DNA from: a bacterium
GTDB taxonomy: Bacteria > Planctomycetota > UBA1135 > GCA-002686595
Reading direction: 5' to 3'
DNA: 64,000 nucleotides
Assembly (NCBI GenBank): GCA_024226735.1
Contig: JAAELL010000286.1
Coordinates: forward strand, 62,001 to 126,000
A program made the position numbers and the translations under genes. Below the pieces are notes generated by a model. It saw nothing but the letters and a program-made list of their open reading frames with translations, did not search any database and had not been told where the DNA came from. This document shows, piece after piece, positions 1-10,817 of the stretch (within the stretch, counting starts at the first letter, position 1; the number at the start of each line of letters is the position of its first letter).

Positions 1-146
1 GTCGCGCGAACCCGCCTGCCGAGAACACCGTCGATCCGCCTGAATTTCGGGCGAAGAGTCTAGCGCCCGCTCCCGCGCCGATCCACGCCCGGCTTCTCGC
101 CGAGCAGAGGTATCGGGAGAATCCGCCGAAAGTGCGAGTCGGCGGG

Positions 147-174
147 TTGACGGAGGCTTTCGCAAACCTAGATT
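147..174 (+). promoter_or_regulatory. Candidate sigma70-type promoter of the ATP synthase operon
   Basis: A TTGACG hexamer at 147-152 and a TAGATT hexamer at 169-174 are separated by 16 bases, close to the usual -35/-10 spacing. They lie 134 bases upstream of the first operon gene. The stretch 1-307 otherwise shows no coding region I can support, so this is the only signal I see in it. Assignment is by consensus match only. Confidence 0.45.
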
Positions 175-307
175 GTTTCGCCTAAACAGCCGCCAAAGGC
201 GCTGGCTCTCCGTTTCGAGCCTGCGGCGGACCTTGGAAACCTACCCGCCCACGGCATTCGTCCCACGCCCCCGCCGATTGTCCGCATCCCGCGTCCGAGG
301 TGACTCG

Positions 308-592
308 ATGGTCAACGATCCCGACGACAACGCAGGTGACCGGTCCGAGAGCGTGCGCGAGCGTGTGCGCCTTCAGCGCGAGCTGGGGCGCTACGCCGGT
401 CTCGGCCTGCAGCTGGGCGCCTCGATCACGGTCTTGGCGCTCGGGGGCTACTGGCTGGACGGCCGCCTGGGTACTCTCCCGCTCTTTCTCTTGCTCGGTG
501 TCTTCGCCGGTTTCGTCGGCGGGACCATTGCGATCATTCGCAAGGTCCCACCGCCGACGGGTGGTCGACCGAGCAAGCCATCGTCCGACTAG
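308..592 (+). CDS. AtpZ/AtpI-family accessory protein of F-type ATP synthase
   Basis: A 94-residue protein. The first half is charged and the second half has two hydrophobic segments with the family signature GYWLDGRLGT between them. AtpZ proteins form small membrane hairpins, usually encoded first in bacterial atp operons, and are linked to divalent cation transport or assembly of the c-ring. The ATG at 308 is chosen because the open frame upstream (from 173) is Arg-rich and unlike the family. It is followed after 40 bases by a second small membrane protein and then atpB, which supports the assignment. Confidence 0.8.
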   Translation: MVNDPDDNAGDRSESVRERVRLQRELGRYAGLGLQLGASITVLALGGYWLDGRLGTLPLFLLLGVFAGFVGGTIAIIRKVPPPTGGRPSKPSSD

Positions 593-632
593 CTGTCTCT
601 CCCTGTCCGCCGTTGTCCACTCCCTCCCATCC

Positions 633-1010
633 ATGAACCTGACCCTCATCGCGACCCTCGCCGGCCTCGCGCTCGCGATCGTGGTGTCCGCCTCCCTGGG
701 CGGGGCTGAGGGGACCGGTGTGGCCGGTGGGTACCTGTTCGGCGGGGCGCTAGGGCTCCTCGGGGTCAGCTACCAGAACCACATTCTGCGCACCCGACCC
801 AGTCAGGTGATGAATGCATCGATGGTCGCGTTCCTGTTCAAGCTGTTCGGCGCGTTGCTCGGGGTCCTGAGCCTGCGCTTCCTCGAACCGCTGGCGCGTG
901 TCGCGGAGTGGCGCAGCTTCCTGCTCGCCTACGCCGCTGCCGTGCTTCTCTCCCTCGTCTTCGGTTCGATCGACATCTCGCGAGCCCTCAAGAGAAGGTC
1001 CGCCCATTGA
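633..1010 (+). CDS. AtpI-like small membrane protein
   Basis: A 125-residue, strongly hydrophobic protein with about four predicted membrane segments and a basic C-terminus (ALKRRSAH). Position between atpZ and atpB is that of AtpI, the c-ring assembly factor, but I see no diagnostic motif, so function rests on context and topology. Its TGA stop (1008-1010) overlaps the likely TTG start of atpB, which implies translational coupling. Confidence 0.6.
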   Translation: MNLTLIATLAGLALAIVVSASLGGAEGTGVAGGYLFGGALGLLGVSYQNHILRTRPSQVMNASMVAFLFKLFGALLGVLSLRFLEPLARVAEWRSFLLAYAAAVLLSLVFGSIDISRALKRRSAH

Positions 1011-1987
1011 GCCTCCTGCGTCCGATCCTGATCCTAGCCGTCGTGCTCGGTGCCTGTTTCCTCAGCACGACGTACTCGGAGCACCACGAGGGGACGAACG
1101 CCGACGCGTTCAACATCCTCTACATGCACGTCACGCCGGCCAGGCTCGTCGTCAATGACGACACCCACGCTGAAGCCGGAGCCGAGCCCGCAGACGCCGG
1201 ACACCACGCGGTCCACCCGCTGCTCGAGCTGCCGCTGCCCGGCTTCTTGAAGACGTTCGACCACGACCACAACCTCGACAACGGGGCCCACTTCGCGCTG
1301 ACGAACCTGCAGATCTTCCAGATCGCGGCGGTGCTCCTGATCTTCATCGTCTTCTCCGGTGTGCCGGGTTACCTGCGCACGGGCAAGGGGGACGGGATCA
1401 CGCGCATGTTCGCGGGCTTCTGCATGTGGGTCCGCGACGACATGGTCTACCCCGTGATGGGGGAGAAGGACGGGCAGCGCTTCCTGCCGTTCTTCCTGAC
1501 GATCTTCTTCTTCATCCTGTTCATGAACCTGATGGGGCTCGTCCCCGGATCGGCGACGGCGACGGCGAGCATCTTCGTCACGGCGGCTCTGGCGCTGATC
1601 ACCTTCGGCTCGATGATCGGCTGCGGCATGGCCGCGCAGGGACCGGTGGCGTTCTTCAAGAACCTCGTCCCGCACGTCCCCGGCTGGCTGTGGCCGCTGA
1701 TGTTCCTGGTCGAGATCCTCGGCCTGCTCGTGAAGCCGTTCGCGCTGATGATTCGTCTCTTCGCGAACATGACGGGGGGGCACCTCGTCGTGCTCTCCTT
1801 CATGGGCTTGATCTTCTTCTTCGCCGGTGAAGGTCTGTCCAGTACGGGCTATCTGATCTCGCCGGTCGCGGTCGGCTTCGCGGTCTTCATCATGATCATC
1901 GAAGCCTTCGTCGCCATGCTGCAGGCGTACATCTTCACGCAGCTCTCCGTCATCTTCGTCGGAGCCTCCATCCACCCCGAGCACTAG
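1007..1987 (+). CDS. atpB: ATP synthase F0 subunit a
   Basis: Subunit a forms the proton half-channels next to the c-ring. The essential Arg lies in the motif MIRLFANMTGGH, followed by the typical C-terminal helices ending IFVGASIHPEH. With a TTG start at 1007 it has 326 residues, longer than the roughly 240-270 common in bacteria. The extra length is an N-terminal hydrophobic segment followed by an acidic, His-rich stretch of about 70 residues. TTG is chosen because AGAGAAGG lies about 8 bases upstream and the start overlaps the preceding stop. The first in-frame ATG is internal (about residue 39), so the extension is probably real. Confidence 0.93.
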   Translation: MSLLRPILILAVVLGACFLSTTYSEHHEGTNADAFNILYMHVTPARLVVNDDTHAEAGAEPADAGHHAVHPLLELPLPGFLKTFDHDHNLDNGAHFALTNLQIFQIAAVLLIFIVFSGVPGYLRTGKGDGITRMFAGFCMWVRDDMVYPVMGEKDGQRFLPFFLTIFFFILFMNLMGLVPGSATATASIFVTAALALITFGSMIGCGMAAQGPVAFFKNLVPHVPGWLWPLMFLVEILGLLVKPFALMIRLFANMTGGHLVVLSFMGLIFFFAGEGLSSTGYLISPVAVGFAVFIMIIEAFVAMLQAYIFTQLSVIFVGASIHPEH

Positions 1988-2085
1988 TCAGGACTCCCGT
2001 CCTGAGCTTCGGGGTCTCCCGAGAACGCAAAGCACTAAACCCCTAACCAGAGAGCGACAGAAGTCGCGTACGAGGACACCGAAAC

Positions 2086-2325
2086 ATGAACCTTCCCCAG
2101 GACCAAGTCATGGACATCGCGAAGATGGGCGCCGGCATCGGAGCCGGCCTCGTTGCCATCGGCGCGGGCATGGGCATCGGTCGCATCGGTGCGGCCGCCA
2201 ACGACGGCATCGCGCGTCAGCCCGAGGCTGCCGGCGACATTCGTGGCGGCTCCATCATCCTGGCGGCCCTCATCGAGGGCGTCGCCCTGTTCGGTCTCGT
2301 CGTGACGCTGATCATCGCGCTCTAG
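2086..2325 (+). CDS. atpE: ATP synthase F0 subunit c
   Basis: A 79-residue hairpin with two membrane helices joined by the polar loop ARQPEA, the expected size and form for the proteolipid ring subunit. The ion-binding carboxylate is Glu64 in ALIEGVALFG. The first helix is Gly/Ala-rich (GAGIGAGLVAIGAGMGIG). The Gln and Ser/Thr ligands typical of sodium-binding c subunits are absent around Glu64, so proton coupling is the better inference. A stem-loop follows the stop codon. Confidence 0.96.
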   Translation: MNLPQDQVMDIAKMGAGIGAGLVAIGAGMGIGRIGAAANDGIARQPEAAGDIRGGSIILAALIEGVALFGLVVTLIIAL

Positions 2326-2332
2326 TGCGCAC

Positions 2333-2365
2333 CGGGTCACGGGCCGCTCGGCGGCGCGTGACCCG
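2333..2365 (+). promoter_or_regulatory. Stem-loop between atpE and atpF
   Basis: CGGGTCACG at 2333-2341 pairs perfectly with CGTGACCCG at 2357-2365 (9 bp), and CCGC/GCGG can pair inside the 15-base loop. No T-run follows, so it is unlikely to stop transcription fully. Subunit c is needed in several copies per complex, so an intercistronic hairpin that stabilises or processes the atpE message is a reasonable inference. Confidence 0.5.
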
Positions 2366-2392
2366 CAACCCTCTCTTCTCGGAGAACGCATC

Positions 2393-2932
2393 ATGGCCAT
2401 CACGTTGCCCATCGCTGCCGCCGAAGGCGGCTTCAATCCGCTCGACGTCAGCCAAGGCGGGGGGATGATCTGGACGATCGTGATCTTCCTCGTCGCACTT
2501 CCTTTCATGTGGAAGGTCGTGTTCGGGCAGATCACGGCGGCCCTGGTCGAGCGTGACGCCAAGGCCTCCGAGGCCATCGTCGCCGCCCAACGCGCGAGCG
2601 AAGAGGCCGAGCAGTCCCGCGCCGCCGTCGAGGTGGCGTTGGGCGAGGCCCAGGCCGAGTCGGCCAAGGTTCTCTCCCAGGCTCGCGAGCGCGCCGAGGT
2701 GCGCGAGCGCGACATCCTCGAGAAGGCCAAACAAGAGTCCGAGGCGATGATCGAGTCGGCTCGGACCACGATTCAGGCGGAGCAGGAGAAGGCGCTTTCG
2801 GCGATTCGCAACGAAGTCGTCGACCTGTCCCTGTCCGCAGCCAGCACGGTCTTGGGCCGCGCGGTCAACTCCGAGGACGATCGCCGGCTCGCCAGTGAGC
2901 TGGTCTCGACCCAGCGCGGAGCCAATGGATGA
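2393..2932 (+). CDS. atpF: ATP synthase F0 subunit b
   Basis: A 179-residue peripheral-stalk subunit. One membrane helix (about residues 23-43, IWTIVIFLVALPFMWKVVF) is followed by a long, charged, Ala/Glu-rich coiled coil. That matches the single-b architecture that dimerises and binds delta. The ATG at 2393 has GGAGAA about 7 bases upstream. The stop codon overlaps the atpH start in ATGA, so the two are translationally coupled. No second b or b' gene is present in the operon. Confidence 0.93.
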   Translation: MAITLPIAAAEGGFNPLDVSQGGGMIWTIVIFLVALPFMWKVVFGQITAALVERDAKASEAIVAAQRASEEAEQSRAAVEVALGEAQAESAKVLSQARERAEVRERDILEKAKQESEAMIESARTTIQAEQEKALSAIRNEVVDLSLSAASTVLGRAVNSEDDRRLASELVSTQRGANG

Positions 2933-3504
2933 CTGCTAGTCGCGCGAGCTCCGCAAACCTCGACGCCGTCACCACTCGCTGGGCGGGCGCGTTGTTCAAC
3001 CTCGCCCACAAGGCCGGCGCGCTCGATGACGTCAGTCGCGACATGGAGCGCATCGGCGCCGAGATGAAGAGCTCCGCCGTGCGGGCCTTCTTCCTCGGCA
3101 AGGCCAGCCTCGACGAGAAGCGCGCCAAGCTCGGCGGCGTGTCGAGCGACTTCCACCCGCTGACCAAGAACTTCGTCAACCTGATCTTCGACCGGCGCCG
3201 CGAGGAGGTTCTCCTCGACGTGGCCGAAGCCTTCGATCGCCGGCGCAACGCCGACGCGGGCGTGGCGATCGGCATCGTCGAGTCGGCCCACCCCTTGGGG
3301 ACGGCCGAGCTCGACCAGCTGACGACGGCGCTCGGCGAGCGCCTGAAGAAGACCGTGAAGCTCTCGCACCGCACCAACCCGGACCTCGTGGCCGGCGTGC
3401 GCGTGATCGTGGGCTCACAGATGATCGACTACTCGGTGCAGGGCCGCATGGACGGTTTGCGCCGCAAGATGATGGAAGCCCGGCTGCCCGTCGGTCAGGC
3501 CTGA
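2929..3504 (+). CDS. atpH: ATP synthase F1 subunit delta
   Basis: A 191-residue OSCP/delta subunit that links the b stalk to the alpha3beta3 head. The N-terminal helical domain starts near [20 protein letters not shown]. The C-terminal part carries the family signature around [20 protein letters not shown], followed by a helix ([13 protein letters not shown]). It overlaps atpF by four bases and precedes atpA by 52 bases. Confidence 0.93.
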   Translation: MTASRASSANLDAVTTRWAGALFNLAHKAGALDDVSRDMERIGAEMKSSAVRAFFLGKASLDEKRAKLGGVSSDFHPLTKNFVNLIFDRRREEVLLDVAEAFDRRRNADAGVAIGIVESAHPLGTAELDQLTTALGERLKKTVKLSHRTNPDLVAGVRVIVGSQMIDYSVQGRMDGLRRKMMEARLPVGQA

Positions 3505-3556
3505 ACGCGTACGGACCCGCCGCAGCATCTCCACCCCTCACGTAAGAGCAGAACCA

Positions 3557-5134
<1,578 letters not shown>

Positions 5135-5155
5135 GGCACATAGGGCGTAACTACG

Positions 5156-7517
<2,362 letters not shown>

Positions 7518-7576
7518 CCCGTCCCAACACCAGTAACCCCTGTTCCGGCAAGAACCACCGCTCGTCAGGAATCCTC

Positions 7577-8002
7577 ATGGCCGATAGCATCACCCTGCGC
7601 GTCATCACCCCCGACAGCATCGTGCTCGACACCGAGGCGTCGTCGGTGCAGGTCCCGGGCCTCGATGGCTCGATCGGCATCCTGGCGCGTCACGCGCCGA
7701 TGGTGACGGCGCTCGACGCCGGCGATTTGCACTGGACCGCGGACGGTGTCGAGGACGACATGTTCGTCTCCGGCGGTTTCGCCGAGGTGCGCGCCAACAC
7801 CGTGCGCGTCGTGACCGAGGCCTCCGAGCGGCCCGGCGACATCGACATCGAGCGCGCGACGAAGGCGGCCGAGCGAGCCAAGGAGCGGCTCAAGGACCGG
7901 CGCGTCGAGGAGGGCTCCTCCGAGTTCGACGTCCTGCGCGCCGAGGCGGCGTTGCGTCGGGCGATGATGCGCGTGTTCGTCGCCGGCAAGGTCAACCGGT
8001 GA
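7577..8002 (+). CDS. atpC: ATP synthase F1 subunit epsilon
   Basis: A 141-residue subunit with the N-terminal beta sandwich (ITLRVITPDSIVLDTEASSV and GSIGILARHAPMVTAL) and a C-terminal two-helix domain ending MRVFVAGKVNR. Both parts are present, so the inhibitory C-terminal hairpin is retained. The ATG at 7577 is chosen over the longer open frame, which only shadows atpD. The stop overlaps the GTG start of aspS. Confidence 0.94.
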   Translation: MADSITLRVITPDSIVLDTEASSVQVPGLDGSIGILARHAPMVTALDAGDLHWTADGVEDDMFVSGGFAEVRANTVRVVTEASERPGDIDIERATKAAERAKERLKDRRVEEGSSEFDVLRAEAALRRAMMRVFVAGKVNR

Positions 8003-9786
8003 CCGCCGAATGCACCTGGCGCAGGACTCACACCTGCGGCGAGCTCCGCGCGGAGCACGTCGGACAGGTCGTGACCCTCAACGGTTGGGTCAGCGCCCGG
8101 CGCGACCATGGAGGCATCTACTTCGTCGATTTGCGTGACCGCTACGGCCTCACCCAGATCGTCTTGACGACGTCCGTGGCCGAGGGCATCAAGCTCTCGC
8201 CCGAGGATTGCCTCAGCGTGCGCGGCGCGGTCGTCTCGCGCGATGCGGCGAACGTCAACACGGACCGGCCGACAGGCGAGATCGAGATCGCGGTCAGCTC
8301 CGTCGAGACTCTTTCGTCGGCCAAGTTGCCGCCGTTCGAGATCATCGACGATCTCGACACCGCAGTCGAGACGCGCCTGCAGTACCGCTTCCTCGACCTG
8401 CGCCGTCCGACGATGCAGGCCAAGCTGATGCACCGCAGCCGCTTCATCGGCGCGATGCGCAAGGCCTGGCTCGCGCGGGACTTCTGCGAGATCGAGACCC
8501 CGGTCCTGACCAAGGCGACCCCCGAAGGCGCGCGCGACTACCTCGTCCCCAGCCGCGTGCACGCCGGCAAGTTCTACGCGCTCCCGCAGTCGCCCCAGAT
8601 CTTCAAGCAGATCTTGATGGTCTCGGGGATGGATCGCTACTTCCAGGTGGCGCGCTGTTTCCGCGACGAGGACCTGCGCGCGGACCGCCAGCCCGAGTTC
8701 ACCCAGCTCGACATGGAGATGTCCTTCGTCGAGGAAGATGACGTCTTCGCCGTGTGGGAGGGCGTGATGGTCGACACCTTCCGCGACGCGATGGGGGTCG
8801 AGGTCGAGGCGCCGTTTCCGCGCATGCCCTGGGCGGAGGCGATGGCGCGCTTCGGTTCGGACAAGCCCGACATCCGTTTCGGGATGGAGCTGATCGACGT
8901 CGCCGCTTGGGCCAAGGAGTGCGAGTTCAAGGTCTTTTCGGGCGCGATCGAGGCAGGCGGCCGCGTGATGGGGCTGGTGATCGAGGGCGGGGCGGAAATG
9001 ACCCGCAAGGAGATCAACGCGCTCGAGGAAGTCGCCAAGACCTACGGCGCCAAGGGGCTCGCGTGGTGGAAGTCCGCCGAGGGCGGCGGCGCCGGACCGC
9101 TCGCGCGCTTCTGCGCGGACGACGCGGCACCGCGGCTGATGGAGATCCTGGGCGCGAAGGAAGGCGACTTGTGCCTGTTCGCGGCCGGGAACCAGAGCCT
9201 CGTTTGGCGCATCCTCGGCGAGCTGCGCGTCCACCTCGGCAAGAAGCTCGACCTCGTCGGCGAGGGGCAGGATTGGAGATTCCTGTGGGTGACGCGCTTC
9301 CCGATGTTCGAGCGCGATGCGGAATCCGGCAGCTGGACTTCGCTCCATCACCCGTTCACCGCGCCCCAGGACTGGGATCTCGCCGGAGACGTCGGCACGC
9401 TCGAGAGCCGCGCCTACGACCTGGTGCTGAACGGGTGGGAGCTCGGCTCGGGCTCGATCCGGATCCACCGCCAAGACGTTCAGTCACGCATCTTCGAGAT
9501 CCTCGGGATCAGCCCCGAGGACCAGCGCAATAAATTCGGCTTCCTACTCGACGCGCTCGCCTACGGTGCTCCGCCGCACGGGGGCTTTGCGATGGGGCTG
9601 GATCGCATAGTGGCGCTCACGCTCGGCCTCGACTCGATCCGTGACGTCGTCGCGTTCCCCAAGACCGCTTCGGCGGCCGACGCCATGTGCGACGCGCCCT
9701 CCGCGGTCGAAGCGTTCCAACTGGCGGAGATCCACGTCGCCTCGACCGCGCCGGCGCCCGCCGCTGCGGCGCAGGACGACGCGTAG
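7999..9786 (+). CDS. aspS: Aspartyl-tRNA synthetase
   Basis: A 595-residue class II synthetase of bacterial type: OB-fold anticodon domain, catalytic core with motif 2 (FRDEDLRADRQPEFTQLDME), an inserted GAD-like domain, and motif 3 (GGFAMGLDRIVAL). The anticodon-domain segment reads ARRDHGG. A His at this place is reported in non-discriminating AspRS enzymes, where discriminating ones tend to have Leu. If so, the enzyme would also charge tRNA-Asn and the genome should contain GatCAB. This is an inference from one residue. The GTG start overlaps the atpC stop by four bases, so the synthetase is apparently coupled to the ATP synthase operon. Confidence 0.95.
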   Translation: MTAECTWRRTHTCGELRAEHVGQVVTLNGWVSARRDHGGIYFVDLRDRYGLTQIVLTTSVAEGIKLSPEDCLSVRGAVVSRDAANVNTDRPTGEIEIAVSSVETLSSAKLPPFEIIDDLDTAVETRLQYRFLDLRRPTMQAKLMHRSRFIGAMRKAWLARDFCEIETPVLTKATPEGARDYLVPSRVHAGKFYALPQSPQIFKQILMVSGMDRYFQVARCFRDEDLRADRQPEFTQLDMEMSFVEEDDVFAVWEGVMVDTFRDAMGVEVEAPFPRMPWAEAMARFGSDKPDIRFGMELIDVAAWAKECEFKVFSGAIEAGGRVMGLVIEGGAEMTRKEINALEEVAKTYGAKGLAWWKSAEGGGAGPLARFCADDAAPRLMEILGAKEGDLCLFAAGNQSLVWRILGELRVHLGKKLDLVGEGQDWRFLWVTRFPMFERDAESGSWTSLHHPFTAPQDWDLAGDVGTLESRAYDLVLNGWELGSGSIRIHRQDVQSRIFEILGISPEDQRNKFGFLLDALAYGAPPHGGFAMGLDRIVALTLGLDSIRDVVAFPKTASAADAMCDAPSAVEAFQLAEIHVASTAPAPAAAAQDDA

Positions 9787-9789
9787 TGG

Positions 9790-9841
9790 GCCCGCCCCGA
9801 GGAATACCGCCGTTCCCCTGCACGCCGGTCCCCGGGCGGGC
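9790..9841 (+). terminator. Weak terminator candidate after aspS
   Basis: GCCCGCCC at 9790-9797 can pair with GGGCGGGC at 9834-9841 across a 36-base loop, and a T-rich stretch (GCGCTTTTTCC) follows about 25 bases later. The loop is long and the T-run distant, so this is tentative. A TACGAT hexamer at 9903-9908 may be a -10 element for infC. Confidence 0.25.
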
Positions 9842-9974
9842 TGCGTACTTCCCGCGCTGGTTTGCGCTTTTTCCCGGGCTGGCGGTTTCGCACGGGCCGA
9901 AATACGATTCCCCCGGTCGTGCGGGCACCCCGTCGCGTGCGCGCCGATTTCCGAACCGTTCTGAAAGGAGCTAA

Positions 9975-10553
9975 GTGGCAGTACAAGATTACCGCGTCAA
10001 CCACCGGATCCGCGTTCCCGAGGTCCGGCTGATCGACGAAAACGGTGAGCAGGTGGGAGTCGTTCCCACGGATGCCGCCAAGCGGCGCGCGCAAGATGCC
10101 AACCTCGACCTGGTCGAGGTTTCCCCCCAAGCGCGCCCTCCTGTCTGCAAGATCATGGACTTCGGTAAGTTCAAGTATCAGCAGCGCAAGAAGGAGAAGA
10201 AGGGGGGCCCCAAGCACGTCTCGCATCTCAAGGAACTGCGCGTTCGACCGGCGATCGACACACACGATCTCCAGTACCGTTTGGACAACGGGCGCAAGTT
10301 CCTCCTGCAGGGTCACAAGGTGCAGGTCGTCTGCATCTTCCGCGGCCGTCAGCTCGCGCACCCCGAACATGGGTTCGAAGTGATGCGCAAGGTCGCCGAT
10401 GCTCTCTCGGACATCAGCAAGGTCGAGGCCCACCCGAAGATGGTGGGGCGTCGGATGACGATGCTCCTGTCGCACAAGCCTTCCGCGGCGAAGAAGAAAG
10501 AGGAGGAAGCGGGTGCCGACGGAGAGTCGCCGCCCGCGAGTGGTGGCTCCTGA
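9975..10553 (+). CDS. infC: Translation initiation factor IF-3
   Basis: A 192-residue IF-3. The N-domain shows the typical NHRIRVPEVRLIDENGEQVG, followed by the interdomain linker and the C-domain with KELRVRPAIDTHDLQYR and FRGRQLAHPE, which bind the 30S subunit. A Lys/Glu-rich tail of about 20 residues extends beyond usual homologues. The start is GTG with AAAGGAG only four bases upstream. In most bacteria rpmI-rplT directly follow. Here a strong terminator and about 7.7 kb of unrelated secreted-protein genes intervene. Confidence 0.95.
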   Translation: MAVQDYRVNHRIRVPEVRLIDENGEQVGVVPTDAAKRRAQDANLDLVEVSPQARPPVCKIMDFGKFKYQQRKKEKKGGPKHVSHLKELRVRPAIDTHDLQYRLDNGRKFLLQGHKVQVVCIFRGRQLAHPEHGFEVMRKVADALSDISKVEAHPKMVGRRMTMLLSHKPSAAKKKEEEAGADGESPPASGGS

Positions 10554-10603
10554 GGGGCGCCGCCAGCGAAGGTCCAGACGAGAGTCCTGCACAAAAGCCA
10601 AGC

Positions 10604-10647
10604 TACGAGAGAGAGCCGCGTCCGAGGGGACGCGGCTCTCTCTCGTA
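10604..10647 (+). terminator. Strong hairpin terminating infC
   Basis: A perfect 20-bp stem: 10604-10623 pairs with 10628-10647 around a GAGG tetraloop, 50 bases after infC. No T-run follows, so Rho-independent action is not assured. The stem is still the longest perfect non-element hairpin I saw in the window. It indicates that infC is transcribed separately from rpmI-rplT. Confidence 0.75.
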
Positions 10648-10817
10648 CGCATTGCGGCGTAGCGCAGCGCGTTGCAACGTCTCAATACGAGGAGCGGTGC
10701 GCAAGCCCGCGGTAACACCCCACACACTCGTGGAACTCGCTTCCTTGCGGATTCGTCCGACAGGGCGAACCATAGATGCTCATCACGTTTCCCCGGACCC
10801 CACGCCGCCCGGCCACG

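Noticed and set aside
1-307. A coding region before the ATP synthase operon
   Set aside because: The open frames there are Arg-rich and do not resemble any family. The plausible gene starts at 308.
1034-1984. Long open frames opposite atpB and opposite many other genes
   Set aside because: GC-rich coding DNA produces long antisense frames. Their translations are Arg/His/Asp-rich with no domain, and they mirror a well-supported gene on the other strand.
2086-2325. Sodium-specific c subunit
   Set aside because: The Gln and Ser/Thr ligands that accompany the Glu in sodium-binding c rings are not present around Glu64.
10650-10817. A second small protein upstream of the di-haem gene
   Set aside because: The open frame is Arg/Ser/Pro-rich with no start signal or motif and overlaps the leader of the oxidoreductase gene.
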